The position numbers and the translations under genes were made by a program. The notes beneath the pieces were generated by a model that was not told the origin of the DNA, did no database searches, and worked only from the letters and a program-made list of their open reading frames with translations. Below, piece after piece: positions 30,752-40,399 of a stretch of 64,000 bases of DNA (within the stretch, counting starts at the first letter, position 1; each line of letters starts with the position of its first letter). Source of the stretch: an uncultured Elusimicrobia bacterium (GTDB lineage: Bacteria > Elusimicrobiota > Elusimicrobia > UBA1565 > UBA9628); contig CAIKVT010000060.1 in NCBI GenBank assembly GCA_903830945.1, positions 1 through 64,000 of the forward strand, given 5' to 3'.

Positions 30752-32341
30752 ATGAAGCATTCGTGCGATTTCTTGGTCATTGGCAGCGGTCTAGCCGGCC
30801 TGCTCAGCGCGCATAAACTCTCGGCGCTAGGCACGGTCTATCTGCTGACCAAGAAGGAGGCCGCCGAGTGCAGCAGCAACTACGCCCAGGGCGGCATCGC
30901 CGCAGCGGTCGGCGTGGACGACACTCCGGAGAGCCACGCCGCCGATACCCTCAAGGCTGGGGCGGGCCTGTGCAATGAGGACATCGTGCGCCTGGTCGTA
31001 GATGAGGCCCCGGCCCGCGTCCGCGAACTTTTAGACCTAGGCGTGGCCTTCAGCGAGAAAGACGGCGCCCCGGATTTGGGGCTCGAAGCGGGACACGCCC
31101 GCCGCCGAGTCCTGCACGCCGGCGATATCACGGGCGCCGAAGTCGTCCGCGCGCTGCTGGAGCGCTGCCGGGCGGACCGCGGCGTCAGGATTTTCGAGAA
31201 CCATATCGCGGTCAACATCATCCGGGACGACCGAGGCGTCTGCTGCGGGGCCTATGCCCTGGAGCGCGCCACGGGCGAGGTACACACCTTCACGGCCCGG
31301 GCCACGGTGCTAGCCACGGGCGGGGCTGGCAAGGTCTACATCTACACGACAAACCCGGACGTGGCCACGGGCGACGGCATGGCCATGGCCTGGCGCGCCG
31401 GCGCGACTTTGGCCAACATGGAGTTCGTGCAGTTCCACCCGACCTGCCTTTACCATCCCCAGGCTAAATCCTTCCTCATTTCCGAGGCACTGCGCGGCGA
31501 GGGCGGCCGTTTGGTTGACCGCCGAGGCCGCGCCTTCATGGCCGACTATCACCCCCAGCAGGAACTCGCGCCGCGCGACATCGTGGCGCGAGCCATCGAT
31601 GCGGAACTCAAGCGCACGGGCGAGGAGTGCGTGTTCCTGGACATGACGCACATGAGCGCCGAGGCCCTGCGCGCGCGCTTCCCCAACATCAACGAGAAGT
31701 GCCGCGCTTTCGGCGTTGATATGGCCGTCGCGCCCATCCCCGTAGTCCCGGCCGCGCACTTCTTCTGCGGCGGGGTGCAGACCGACGCGGAGACGGCCAC
31801 TACCATCCCCCGCCTCTTTGCGGTGGGTGAGGTGGCGCATACGGGCCTGCACGGCGCCAATCGGTTGGCCTCCAACTCGCTGCTGGAGTGCTGCGTGTTC
31901 GCTCACCGGCTCTATCGTCTGTTGGATCGCCGGCCGGAGTTGTGGCCACGGCCGGACTTTTCGGCACTGCCGGAGTGGAATCCAGGCCGCGCGGTCAAAT
32001 CCGATGAGGCCGTAGTCATCGAGCAGAACTGGGACGAGATCCGCAGGCTCATGTGGAATTATGTCGGCATCGTCCGGTCCAAGAAGCGCCTGGAGCGGGC
32101 CTTGAACCGCATGCAGCTCCTCAACCGCGAGATCGAGCAGTATTATTGGGACTTCCTGCTGACCCCGGATTTAATCGAGTTGCGCAGCATCGCGGTGGTG
32201 GCCACGGCCGTCATTCAGTCGGCCATGGCGCGTCGAGAGTCTCGCGGCCTACACTATAACTTGGACTTCCCGAAGCCCATCGAGGCCGAGCGCAAAGACA
32301 CGGTGCTCTCGCTCTACAACGTGCCGGCCTCGTCCCGCTAA
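30752..32341 (+). CDS. nadB: L-aspartate oxidase
   Basis: This 529-residue flavoprotein makes iminoaspartate for NAD synthesis. It has the FAD-binding GSGLAGLLSA at the N-terminus, SSNYAQGGIAAAVG, FHPTCLY, SEALRGEGGRLVD and the catalytic arginine region RDIVARAID, then VGEVAHTGLHGANRLASNSLLECCVF. Length is normal for NadB. No nadA or nadC is in the window, so the pathway is completed elsewhere. No clear Shine-Dalgarno precedes the ATG. It ends three bases before the stop of the convergent HNH gene. Confidence 0.96.
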   Translation: MKHSCDFLVIGSGLAGLLSAHKLSALGTVYLLTKKEAAECSSNYAQGGIAAAVGVDDTPESHAADTLKAGAGLCNEDIVRLVVDEAPARVRELLDLGVAFSEKDGAPDLGLEAGHARRRVLHAGDITGAEVVRALLERCRADRGVRIFENHIAVNIIRDDRGVCCGAYALERATGEVHTFTARATVLATGGAGKVYIYTTNPDVATGDGMAMAWRAGATLANMEFVQFHPTCLYHPQAKSFLISEALRGEGGRLVDRRGRAFMADYHPQQELAPRDIVARAIDAELKRTGEECVFLDMTHMSAEALRARFPNINEKCRAFGVDMAVAPIPVVPAAHFFCGGVQTDAETATTIPRLFAVGEVAHTGLHGANRLASNSLLECCVFAHRLYRLLDRRPELWPRPDFSALPEWNPGRAVKSDEAVVIEQNWDEIRRLMWNYVGIVRSKKRLERALNRMQLLNREIEQYYWDFLLTPDLIELRSIAVVATAVIQSAMARRESRGLHYNLDFPKPIEAERKDTVLSLYNVPASSR

Positions 32342-32344
32342 TTC

Positions 32345-32815
32345 CTACGGCGGCCGGCTTTGGGGCCAGCCGCCTCCGAACATCTGGCGGCCCCGCATCT
32401 GATTGTGGCCCCGGCAAAGCAGCCTGATGTTTCTGGGGTCATGCGACCTTCCACCCAAGGCCCAAGGCATGATGTGGTCGAATTCGAGGCTTTCCTGCTC
32501 AGGACAGCGGGTGCCGCCGGAAGCGGTGAAGGTGCAGCGGCCGCCGTCTCTGGCCCAGACTTCGTCCTTGACCCATTGCGGGATGCGCCGGCTCTCGGTG
32601 TCGGCGGCACTGGGAGGAGGACGGCGTTTGAGGAGCTTCTTCTTCTTCAGGCGGCGCTCAGGGTCTTTTTTGTCGAGCAGGAAGTCCAAGGCTTCGGCGA
32701 ATATGTCCTCAACCCTGCCGGCCGGATGCTTGTGCCAGAGCACGGCACGGGCGCGTTCGAGCTTGCGCAGCAGGGCCTCATCGCAGGCCAGTATGAGTTC
32801 CTTCATACCTAACAT
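32345..32815 (-). CDS. HNH endonuclease family protein
   Basis: The 156-residue protein has an N-terminal helical part (KELILACDEALLRKLERARA) and a basic KKKKLLKRRPPP stretch. A C-terminal HNH domain follows: IPQWVKDEVWARDGGRCTF, CPEQESLEFDHIMPWALGG, and NIRLLCRGHNQMRG. Histidines and asparagine of the HNH fold and the supporting Cys residues are present. Similar genes are common as repair- or phage-related nucleases in environmental bacteria; the target is unknown. The start at 32815 (or 32806) is uncertain, as only a weak AGG lies upstream. It is divergent from uvrA. Confidence 0.82.
   Translation of the reverse strand: MLGMKELILACDEALLRKLERARAVLWHKHPAGRVEDIFAEALDFLLDKKDPERRLKKKKLLKRRPPPSAADTESRRIPQWVKDEVWARDGGRCTFTASGGTRCPEQESLEFDHIMPWALGGRSHDPRNIRLLCRGHNQMRGRQMFGGGWPQSRPP
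32349..32374. terminator. hairpin between nadB and the HNH gene
   Basis: GGCGGC (32349-32354) pairs with GCCGCC (32369-32374), extended inward by GGC/GCC across a mismatch, with loop TTTGGG. It sits at the convergent gene ends and inside the last codons of the HNH gene. No T-run is present; it could serve as a bidirectional terminator. Confidence 0.35.
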
Positions 32816-32835
32816 ACGACCGGGCGCGCGAAAAG

Positions 32836-32864
32836 TTCCAGGCGCCGCACAGATTCGGTACAAT
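32836..32864 (+). promoter_or_regulatory. uvrA promoter
   Basis: TTCCAG (32836-32841), 17 bases and TACAAT (32859-32864) form a fair promoter. Transcription would start near 32871, only about eight bases before the uvrA ATG, and no Shine-Dalgarno is seen. No LexA-type palindrome is recognisable. Confidence 0.5.
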
Positions 32865-32878
32865 ATACTTATCGGAAT

Positions 32879-35710
32879 ATGGACAAAATCACCATCCGCG
32901 GCGCGCGCCAGCATAACCTCAAGAACATCAGCTTGACGCTGCCGCGCGGCAAACTCATCGTGTTCACCGGCCTCTCCGGCTCGGGCAAGTCCTCTTTAGC
33001 CTTCGATACCCTTTATGCCGAGGGCCAGCGTCGCTATGTGGAAAGCCTATCCGCTTACGCCCGGCAGTTCCTGGAGATGATGGACAAGCCGGACGTGGAT
33101 ATGATCGAGGGCCTCTCGCCCGCCATCTCCATCGAGCAGCGCAACCCTTCGCGCAACCCGCGCTCCACCGTGGCCACGGTCACCGAGATATATGACTATC
33201 TTCGCCTGCTCTACGCCCGAGTCGGCACCCCGCACTGCCCCGAGTGCGGCAAGCGCATCCAAAAGCAGTCCGGGCAGTCCATCGTCAATACCGTCATGCG
33301 CGAGCACGACGGGGCCTCCGTCATCGTCTATTCCCCTCTGGTCCGCGGCCGTACCGGGACTTATGAGGATCTTTTCAAGCGGCTCAAGCGCTCGGGGTTT
33401 GTGAGCGTGCGCGTGGACGGAAAATCCCTGGATCTCGACTCCATCCCCAAGCTCTCCCGCTATCAGAAGCACACCATCGAGCTCTTTGTGGACAAGCTCC
33501 GTGTTCTCAGCGATGAGCGCCAGCGGATCGCTGATTCCATAGAGATCGCCCTCAAGGAGTCCAAAGGCCTCGTCCGCGTGGAACCCACCGGGGACCCCAA
33601 GGCCGGCAGACTCATGAGCGAGCACCACGCCTGCCCGGATTGCGGGGGGAGCCTTCCCGAGCTCGAGCCGCGTCTCTTCTCCTTTAATTCCCCTTATGGC
33701 GCCTGCCCGGACTGCGGCGGCTTGGGCCACAAGACCGAGGTGGAGCCCAGACTGGTCGTGGCCGATCCGGGTCTTTCCATCTCCGAGGGTGCGCTCACGG
33801 CCTGGGCCGACCCGGTCACAACACGCACTAACCGCTGGAAGCGGTCCTGGTCCGGCTATTACACGGAGATCCTCGATCAGGTCTGCCGTCAGCAAGGCAT
33901 CGACCAGGACCGGCCCTGGAGGGGACTCACTGAGAAGCAGCGGCAGATCGTGCTCTATGGGGGTGGGACCTATAAGCCCCATTGGGCCAAGAACAACCAG
34001 GATTTCGAAGGCGTGATCCACAACCTGGAACGTCGGGTGGCGGAGACCGAGTCCGATTTCGTCAAGGGCGCCATCGCGGACCGCTTCATGCGCAAGCGGC
34101 TATGCCCCGCCTGCGCCGGAGCCAGGCTCAAGCCCGAGTCTCTGGCCGTAAAGATCGGGGGCCGGAGCATCTCGGAGCTGACGCGCCTTTCCGTTGCTAA
34201 AGCCCGTGACTTTTTCTCCGCCCAAGTCTGGGACGAGAACCAGCGGGTCATCGCCAAGCAAGTCCTCAAAGAGATCCGCAGCCGCCTGGAGTTCCTAAGC
34301 TCCGTGGGCTTGGAGTATCTGACGTTGGACCGAGCCTCCGAGACTTTAGCCGGAGGCGAGGCCCAGCGCATCCACCTGGCTACCCAGATCGGGTCGGGAC
34401 TCACCGGGGTCCTCTACGTACTCGACGAGCCATCCATCGGCCTGCATCCCCGCGACAACATGCGCCTCTTGGCCACCTTGAAGCGCCTGCGCGACTTGGG
34501 CAACACATTGGTGGTCGTGGAGCACGATGAGGAGACCATCCGCAGCGCGGACTGGATCGTTGACCTGGGCCCAGGCGCCGGCATCCACGGCGGGCACGTG
34601 GTGGCGCAGGGGACATTGCGGGATATCCTTTCCGAGCCTAAGTCTCTCACCGGAGCCTACTTGAGCGGCCAGGTCGCGCCCCGGGCCCGTCCGCCCCTGC
34701 GCACGCCGAGCGGGCATCTGCTCGTCAAGGGCGCGCGGCAGTTCAACCTCAAGAACATCGACGTGGACATACCGCTCGGGCTGCTGGTCTGCGTGACCGG
34801 CGTCTCCGGTTCAGGAAAATCCACATTAGTCCATGAGGTGGTCTACAAGTCCCTGGCGCGTCGGCTCTACGACGCCAAGGACGAGCCGGGCGCGCACAGG
34901 GACATGGTAGGCGCGGAGAAGCTTGACAAGGTCATCGTGGTGGACCAGTCCCCGATCGGCCGCACCCCCCGCTCCAATCCGGCTACCTACACAGGCCTCT
35001 GGACCCCCATCCGGGAACTCTACGCGCTGCTGCCCCAGTCCAAGGCCCGCGGCTACAAGCCTGGACGATTCTCCTTCAACGTCAAGGGCGGCCGCTGCGA
35101 GAACTGCCAGGGCGACGGGACCCTGAAGATCTCCATGCAGTTCCTGCCCGACGTCTATGTCCAATGCAACGAGTGCCACGGCGCGCGGTTCAACGATGAG
35201 ACTCTGACCGTGCGCTACAAGGGCAAGAACATCGCCGAACTCCTGGCCATGAGCGTGGAGGAGGGCCTGGGCTTCCTTTCGGCCCATCCGGCCATCTGCC
35301 GCACCCTGCAGACCCTCTCCGACGTGGGCCTGGGCTACTTAGCCTTGGGGCAAAGCGCCACGACCCTTTCCGGCGGCGAGGCTCAGCGCGTCAAGCTCGC
35401 GGCCGAACTCTGTCGTCGGGCCACGGGCCGGACCCTCTACATCCTCGATGAGCCGACCACGGGCCTGCACTTCGCGGACGTGGATAAGCTCCTCGAGGTG
35501 CTCCATCGCCTGGTCTCGGGCGGCAACACGGTGCTCGTCATCGAGCACAACCTCGAGGTCATCCGCCAGTCGGACTGGATCGTGGATCTGGGACCGGAAG
35601 GCGGGGACGGCGGCGGGAAGGTCGTGGCCTGCGGCCGGCCCGCTGACGTAGCCAAAGATCCGACGTCGTATACCGGGAGGTACCTCAAAGGCCTGCCTCT
35701 AGCCGTTTAG
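32879..35710 (+). CDS. uvrA: excinuclease ABC subunit A
   Basis: The 943-residue DNA-damage sensor of nucleotide excision repair has the expected duplicated ABC ATPase: Walker [21 protein letters not shown] in the first half and [17 protein letters not shown] in the second. Zinc-binding CPECGKRIQ and CPDCGG motifs and signature sequences ([32 protein letters not shown]) are present. Length is typical (about 940). The ATG at 32879 agrees with the family start ([17 protein letters not shown]). uvrB and uvrC are not in the window. Confidence 0.98.
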   Translation: MDKITIRGARQHNLKNISLTLPRGKLIVFTGLSGSGKSSLAFDTLYAEGQRRYVESLSAYARQFLEMMDKPDVDMIEGLSPAISIEQRNPSRNPRSTVATVTEIYDYLRLLYARVGTPHCPECGKRIQKQSGQSIVNTVMREHDGASVIVYSPLVRGRTGTYEDLFKRLKRSGFVSVRVDGKSLDLDSIPKLSRYQKHTIELFVDKLRVLSDERQRIADSIEIALKESKGLVRVEPTGDPKAGRLMSEHHACPDCGGSLPELEPRLFSFNSPYGACPDCGGLGHKTEVEPRLVVADPGLSISEGALTAWADPVTTRTNRWKRSWSGYYTEILDQVCRQQGIDQDRPWRGLTEKQRQIVLYGGGTYKPHWAKNNQDFEGVIHNLERRVAETESDFVKGAIADRFMRKRLCPACAGARLKPESLAVKIGGRSISELTRLSVAKARDFFSAQVWDENQRVIAKQVLKEIRSRLEFLSSVGLEYLTLDRASETLAGGEAQRIHLATQIGSGLTGVLYVLDEPSIGLHPRDNMRLLATLKRLRDLGNTLVVVEHDEETIRSADWIVDLGPGAGIHGGHVVAQGTLRDILSEPKSLTGAYLSGQVAPRARPPLRTPSGHLLVKGARQFNLKNIDVDIPLGLLVCVTGVSGSGKSTLVHEVVYKSLARRLYDAKDEPGAHRDMVGAEKLDKVIVVDQSPIGRTPRSNPATYTGLWTPIRELYALLPQSKARGYKPGRFSFNVKGGRCENCQGDGTLKISMQFLPDVYVQCNECHGARFNDETLTVRYKGKNIAELLAMSVEEGLGFLSAHPAICRTLQTLSDVGLGYLALGQSATTLSGGEAQRVKLAAELCRRATGRTLYILDEPTTGLHFADVDKLLEVLHRLVSGGNTVLVIEHNLEVIRQSDWIVDLGPEGGDGGGKVVACGRPADVAKDPTSYTGRYLKGLPLAV

Positions 35711-35714
35711 CTAA

Positions 35715-35737
35715 CGCGGCACACTCCGGATGCCGCG
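35715..35737 (+). terminator. possible terminator after uvrA
   Basis: CGCGGCA (35715-35721) pairs with TGCCGCG (35731-35737) around a nine-base loop, a few bases after the uvrA stop and before the end of the convergent protease-like gene. There is no T-run, so support is modest. Confidence 0.35.
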
Positions 35738-35751
35738 CCACCGGCGCCCCT

Positions 35752-36678
35752 CTACTCTCTCAACGACTTGAAGCCCTTCATGGGCTGGAATCCGGAGTGT
35801 GAGAAGGGGGCCGTGGATTTGCTCCCCTCGGATTGAGTCTGGACTGGGGTATCGGCCAGGGCTGCTGCTACCTTATTGCGCAGCTCCGAGCGGCTTAGCC
35901 AACGCCGCCAATCCTTTTCCAAATCCGACAAGCCGTGATAGCGATAGGCGAGCCATAAACTCTGCTCCAAGCCTTTCCCGTCGCGCAGCTGTGCGCAGAA
36001 GTTTTTGAACTGTAGGCGCTGGTGGCCGCGGTAGAGGAAGTAGACCATCGAGTAGGCCTGCACGTAGAAGTCCCCGACATTCGTCGAATTCTGCAGGTCC
36101 TTGGCGGGGGTCAAGGTAAAGAACTGCTCCATGGGCAAAAAAGAACTCGGCTTGGCGAGCACCATGTTCTGGAACCAGGGCGAACGCTCTGGCCTATTGG
36201 GAGAATCGTCCTCCTCCATCATGGCCAGCCCCTCGTTGAGCCAGGAGGGAGGGTCCTTGCCGCCGGCCTCGTGCCAGTATCCCTCGAAGAGCAGGTGTGT
36301 GGTCTCGTGACTGATGACCCGCAGCAGGACCTTGCGGTCCGGGTTGTCCGGCACGGCCACGGCCTTGAGCTCGTAGAGAGCGAGACCGTTGGACCACGAC
36401 GGCGGCTGGAACTCGCCCGACAGATAGGACGGGGAATCCTTGTAGAGGTAGAGCTTGATGCGCTCCTTTGCCATCCATGGGGAAAACATCCCCAGATCCA
36501 TGCGCAGCCGACTATGCATCCGCTCCAGGCTCATGACGAACCCCGGGGGCGTCCAAGGCATCTCATGCTCCACCGTGAAGTGGGGTGAGGTGGTCTCCCG
36601 CCAGTTCCAGCCGCGTTCCTTGGGAGCCGCGTCGATTCGAGCAGCGACCATGAGCCCTATGGCCAACCAGGGAAGCAT
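35752..36678 (-). CDS. exported zincin-like protein (peptidase MA/DUF1570 type)
   Basis: The 308-residue protein has a short signal peptide (WLAIGLMVAARIDA) and a metallopeptidase-like motif HETTH at 124-128, with WLNEG at 147-151 about 20 residues later supplying a possible third ligand. This is the arrangement of gluzincin/peptidase MA-like families. SPHFTVEHE near 31-39 is also typical (TSPHF.V). Catalytic activity is inferred from motif only. The start lies 91 bases from hpnJ, divergently, so a shared regulatory region is possible. Confidence 0.75.
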   Translation of the reverse strand: MLPWLAIGLMVAARIDAAPKERGWNWRETTSPHFTVEHEMPWTPPGFVMSLERMHSRLRMDLGMFSPWMAKERIKLYLYKDSPSYLSGEFQPPSWSNGLALYELKAVAVPDNPDRKVLLRVISHETTHLLFEGYWHEAGGKDPPSWLNEGLAMMEEDDSPNRPERSPWFQNMVLAKPSSFLPMEQFFTLTPAKDLQNSTNVGDFYVQAYSMVYFLYRGHQRLQFKNFCAQLRDGKGLEQSLWLAYRYHGLSDLEKDWRRWLSRSELRNKVAAALADTPVQTQSEGSKSTAPFSHSGFQPMKGFKSLRE

Positions 36679-36703
36679 GTTTTTAGTTTACCAGAAATGC
36701 TCG

Positions 36704-36732
36704 TTGTTATCCATGAGAAATTTTGATAAAAT
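36704..36732 (+). promoter_or_regulatory. promoter of the hpnJ-hpnI-hpnL operon
   Basis: TTGTTA (36704-36709), 17 bases and TAAAAT (36727-36732) match the sigma-70 pattern. A leader of about 31 bases ends with AAGGGG (36763-36768), a ribosome site just before the two adjacent ATGs at 36770 and 36773. Confidence 0.5.
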
Positions 36733-36769
36733 CAATTAAATTCGCAATTCTTTACCAGCTGCAAGGGGT

Positions 36770-38137
36770 ATGATGGGGACATTACGGACGCTGTTCCTGA
36801 ACCCTCCGTCATACGCCGGATTCGACGGGGGTGCAGGTTCGCGCTACCAGGCCTGTCGAGAGGTCCGCTCTTACTGGTACCCGACATGGCTGGCCCAGCC
36901 TGCGGCCATGATCGCAAACTCCAAGCTCATCGATGCGCCGGCGAACGGCCTTAACGTCGAGCAGGTCCTTCAGATGGCCAAAGGTTTCGAGCTCTGCGTC
37001 ATACATACCGCCGCCCCTTCTTTTTCCAATGACGCCCGCGTCGCCGAAGCCCTCAAGCGCGCCCATCCGGACATGACTGTCGGGTTCGTCGGGGCCCATG
37101 TGGCCGTTCTGACAGAGGAATCCCTGCGCGCCGCGCCAGCGCTCGACTTCGTGGCCCGCGAGGAGTTCGACTACTCCCTGCTCGAAATCGCCCAGGGTAC
37201 GCCTCTCGCCCAAGTCCCGGGGATAAGCTTCCGGCAGGACGGCGCCATCCGCCGCAATCCCGACCGCGAGATCATCAAGGACGTGGACGCCTTGCCGAGC
37301 GTGCTGGACATCTATAAGCGGGACCTGAAGGTGGAGAACTACTGCATCGGATACCTCCAGCACCCCTATCTCTCGCTCCGCACCTACCGGGCCCGCAGCG
37401 CCGCCAACATGATCGCAGAGATGGCCCGGGCCAAGGAGCTTTTTCCCCAGGTCAAGGAATTCTTCTTTGATGACGACACCTTCACAGCCGACCTGCCCCG
37501 AGCCGCCTGTATTTCCCGCGGCCTGGGCCGGCTCGGGTTGACCTGGTCCTGCAACGCGCGCGCCAACGTGCCCCACGAATACCTCAAGATATTCAAGGAG
37601 AACGGGCTGCGCCTGCTTCTGGTGGGCTATGAATCGGGCAATCAACACATTCTCGACAACGTTCACAAGGGCCTGCGCCTGGATGTGTCGGAGGAGTTCT
37701 CGCGCAGCTGCCGGACCCTGGGCATCCTCGTGCACGGGACCTTCGTCCTGGGCTTGCCTGGCGAGACCAGGGAGACCATCGCCGAGTCCATCCGTTACGC
37801 CTGCCGCCTCGACATCGACACCATCCAGGTCTCGCCGGCCGCCCCCTATCCGGGCATGGAGCTCTACCGACAAGCTATGGCCGACAAGTGCTGCAAGCCC
37901 GGCAACCTGGCGCGCAACGATAGGGCCCAATCCTGCGCGTTGTCCTATTCCGATCTCTCCGCCGCCGACATCCAGGCCGGGGTCAAACGGTTCTATGCAC
38001 GGTTCTATGCGCGGCCCACGCCGATCTGGCGCATGCTGGCGCGCATGACCCGGGACCCCGAGGAGCGGCGGCGGCGGCTACGCGAAGGGCGGGAGTTCCT
38101 GCGCTATCTGGGCAGCCGGACATCGGTGGCGGCCTGA
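36770..38137 (+). CDS. hpnJ: HpnJ hopanoid protein lacking the radical-SAM cluster motif
   Basis: The 455-residue protein follows HpnJ throughout: LFLNPPSYAGFDGGAGSRYQ at the start, a B12-binding-like N-terminal half, EFFFDDDTF, WSCNARANVP, LLLVGYESGNQ and HGTFVLGLPGE. HpnJ is the radical-SAM enzyme that converts the glucosaminyl bacteriohopanetetrol head into a cyclitol ether. Relatives have, after PYLSL, a loop with CX3CX2C that holds the 4Fe-4S cluster, then YRxRS. Here PYLSL runs straight into RTYRARS (junction near 37378), and no CX3CX2C exists anywhere in the protein. About 22 residues are missing in frame. The gene is otherwise intact, so loss of the normal activity is likely. ATG at 36773 is an alternative start. 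Confidence 0.9.
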   Translation: MMGTLRTLFLNPPSYAGFDGGAGSRYQACREVRSYWYPTWLAQPAAMIANSKLIDAPANGLNVEQVLQMAKGFELCVIHTAAPSFSNDARVAEALKRAHPDMTVGFVGAHVAVLTEESLRAAPALDFVAREEFDYSLLEIAQGTPLAQVPGISFRQDGAIRRNPDREIIKDVDALPSVLDIYKRDLKVENYCIGYLQHPYLSLRTYRARSAANMIAEMARAKELFPQVKEFFFDDDTFTADLPRAACISRGLGRLGLTWSCNARANVPHEYLKIFKENGLRLLLVGYESGNQHILDNVHKGLRLDVSEEFSRSCRTLGILVHGTFVLGLPGETRETIAESIRYACRLDIDTIQVSPAAPYPGMELYRQAMADKCCKPGNLARNDRAQSCALSYSDLSAADIQAGVKRFYARFYARPTPIWRMLARMTRDPEERRRRLREGREFLRYLGSRTSVAA

Positions 38138-39378
38138 TGGACTGGCGACTGCTCATCTTGTTCATTCTGGCTGTCTATCTAGCCGGCAAGACCGTCGCGG
38201 TCTGGCTCGCCTGCCTCACAGCCGCCTTTGCCGGTGTCTTCGCCGTGGCCACCGTAGCCGCCGCCGCCGTCCTCCTGCGCCGGCGGCGGGCTGCGGCCGA
38301 GGACCTTCCTCCCGTCACCATCCTCAAGCCTCTCAAAGGGTCGGACTGCGGCCTCTATGAAAACCTGACCAGCTTCTGCGACCAGGACTACCCCCAGCTG
38401 CAGCTGCTTTTCGCAGTGGCTTCTCCCAACGACCCGGCCCTTGCGGTAGTGGCCCGTCTGCGCCGCGACCGGCCAGGCCTCGACATCGACGTCGTTGTCT
38501 CCGATGGCCGCCTAGGCTGCAACCCGAAGATCAACAACATCACCAATGCCTATCCCCTGGCCAAGCACGGCCTCCTGCTGCTCTCGGACTCCGATATCCG
38601 CGTGTCACCGGACTTTTTGAGGCGTTGCGTAGCCCCGATGGCCGATCCGAAGGTAGGCCTGGTCACATGTTTTTACCGCTGCGCCGAAGCGCACGGCCTC
38701 TGGGGAGCTCTGGAGGAACTCTGCGTCAACGCGCATTTCCTGCCACAAGCGCTTCTGGCCGGGGCTGCCGGCCTGCGCTTTGCCATGGGCGCAGCCACCT
38801 TGGTGCGCCGCCCCGTCTTCGACAGGGCAGGGGGCTTCGGCGCCCTAGCCGATCACCTGGCGGATGATTTTGCCTTGGGCACGATGGTGGAGCGGGCTGG
38901 CTACCGCATCGAGTTCGCCGACGTCATGGTTGAATCCGTTCCGCCGAACACCCCCCGGTTCTCTGAGATATTCCGCCACCAGGTCCGCTGGCAGCGCACG
39001 GTGCGCCTGTGCAACCCGGCCGGCTATTGCGGTTCCTTGCTTCTGCACGGATTCTCCCTGGCCACGCTGGCCCTGCTGATCTTTGGCCACAACCCGCGCC
39101 TGGAGGCCCTTACCGCGGGCCTCCTGGCCGCCAAGGTGGTGGCCACCGCGGCTATCCAGCGCCTCGGCGGCAAGCACCAGCGCCTGGCCGTGCTGGCCTG
39201 CCTGCCTTTAAGCGAGTGGTTGTCCTTCGGAGCCTGGCTCTCAGGGTTTGCGTCCGGTGCGGTGCTCTGGCGCGGCCAGCTCTACCGGATATCTCCCAAA
39301 GGACGGCTGGAGCCTGTGCCCATGCCGCCCCCTTCGGAAACGGCGCTTCCCAGGGCGCCGGAGACGGTCGAGTCCTGA
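38137..39378 (+). CDS. hpnI: HpnI, hopanoid glycosyltransferase (GT21 type)
   Basis: The 413-residue protein has N-terminal transmembrane helices (two, within about 5-47), then a GT-A domain: PPVTILKPLKGSD, LSDSDIRV (metal-binding Asp pair), ADDFALG and HQVRWQRT (the HxxRW form of the QxxRW motif), followed by C-terminal membrane segments. This is the ceramide glucosyltransferase-like HpnI. In the characterised pathway HpnI adds N-acetylglucosamine to bacteriohopanetetrol. The ATG shares one base with the hpnJ stop (TGATG). It is followed 19 bases later by hpnL. Confidence 0.93.
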   Translation: MDWRLLILFILAVYLAGKTVAVWLACLTAAFAGVFAVATVAAAAVLLRRRRAAAEDLPPVTILKPLKGSDCGLYENLTSFCDQDYPQLQLLFAVASPNDPALAVVARLRRDRPGLDIDVVVSDGRLGCNPKINNITNAYPLAKHGLLLLSDSDIRVSPDFLRRCVAPMADPKVGLVTCFYRCAEAHGLWGALEELCVNAHFLPQALLAGAAGLRFAMGAATLVRRPVFDRAGGFGALADHLADDFALGTMVERAGYRIEFADVMVESVPPNTPRFSEIFRHQVRWQRTVRLCNPAGYCGSLLLHGFSLATLALLIFGHNPRLEALTAGLLAAKVVATAAIQRLGGKHQRLAVLACLPLSEWLSFGAWLSGFASGAVLWRGQLYRISPKGRLEPVPMPPPSETALPRAPETVES

Positions 39379-39397
39379 TCGGGCCCATGCCTCTGCC

Positions 39398-40399
39398 ATG
39401 AGGCATTTCGAGCGCATCCTTCTCGCCGTCGGCCTCATCACCCTGGCCGTCTTGCTCTGGAAGTTCGAGCCCGCGACAGTCTGGGGTTTGGTCTGCCGGG
39501 TCGGCTGGGGATTCGTCATCATCCTGCCCATGCAACTTTGCGACCACATGATCAACGCCATGGGCTGGCGCTACGCTTTCGCCAAGATGGATGCAGGGCG
39601 CGTGCCGTTCTGGCAGTTGGTGCGCGTCCGCGTGGCCGGCGACGGGGTCAACTACCTAACCCCCAGCGCCACTATCGCCGGCGAGATCATCCGGCCCGGG
39701 ATGCTGGAAATGTATCTTCCGGCCGAGGCGCGCAATTCCAGCGTAGTGGTGGCCAAATTCGCCCAATCGCTAGGCCAGGCGTGCTTTGCCATGGTCGGCC
39801 TGCTTGTGCTCATTCCCCTGCGCCTGGGGTTCCTGTCCGGCAGTCAGGTATGGGCCGGCCTGGGGGTCTGCGCGTCAATCATCGTTCTGGTCGGCGCGGC
39901 CATGGTTGGGTTCTGCGCCCGGCACCGCGACGGGACCTACTTCTGGCGCCTGCGCGAGCCCTTAGCCGGCCTGCGCGACCAGACGACGCGTTATCTGCGC
40001 GAAAGCCCGGGGCGTTTTGCCCTCTCAACGTTGTTTTTCCTCTTAGGTTTCGCCTGGGGTGCCTGGGAAGTGATGGTCATCTGCCACTTCCTGGGCATCC
40101 GCATGGACGCACTCACGGCCCTCTCAGTAGAGGTCCTCTCGGTGCTGGTGGACTCGATATTCATCGTGGTCCCGGCCAAGATCGGCACGCAGGAGGCAGG
40201 CAAGACGGCCATTTTCGCGGGGCTTGGCCTGTCTGCGAGCAAAGGCCTGGCCTTCGGCCTGGTACGCCACGTGCGGGAACTGGCCTGGGCCGTGACTGGG
40301 TTCGCTATCTACGCCTGGGACCGACGCCGTCGCGCTAGCGCGCAGCGCTCAGCAGTTGGATGCCCTCTTCCTGAAGGGTCTGCCGCACCCGGGGACTGA
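39398..40399 (+). CDS. hpnL: HpnL, hopanoid-associated membrane protein (flippase-like domain)
   Basis: This 333-residue integral membrane protein has about six to eight hydrophobic segments and belongs to the lysylphosphatidylglycerol synthase/flippase-like (UPF0104) family. Conserved features are GDGVNYLTPSATIAGE near 83-98, and VPAKIGTQEAGKTAIF in the later half. HpnL proteins occur in hopanoid operons and are thought to help transport or partition hopanoids; this is inferred from location. The ATG at 39398 matches the family N-terminus. Its last 65 bases overlap convergent hpnK. Confidence 0.9.
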   Translation: MRHFERILLAVGLITLAVLLWKFEPATVWGLVCRVGWGFVIILPMQLCDHMINAMGWRYAFAKMDAGRVPFWQLVRVRVAGDGVNYLTPSATIAGEIIRPGMLEMYLPAEARNSSVVVAKFAQSLGQACFAMVGLLVLIPLRLGFLSGSQVWAGLGVCASIIVLVGAAMVGFCARHRDGTYFWRLREPLAGLRDQTTRYLRESPGRFALSTLFFLLGFAWGAWEVMVICHFLGIRMDALTALSVEVLSVLVDSIFIVVPAKIGTQEAGKTAIFAGLGLSASKGLAFGLVRHVRELAWAVTGFAIYAWDRRRRASAQRSAVGCPLPEGSAAPGD

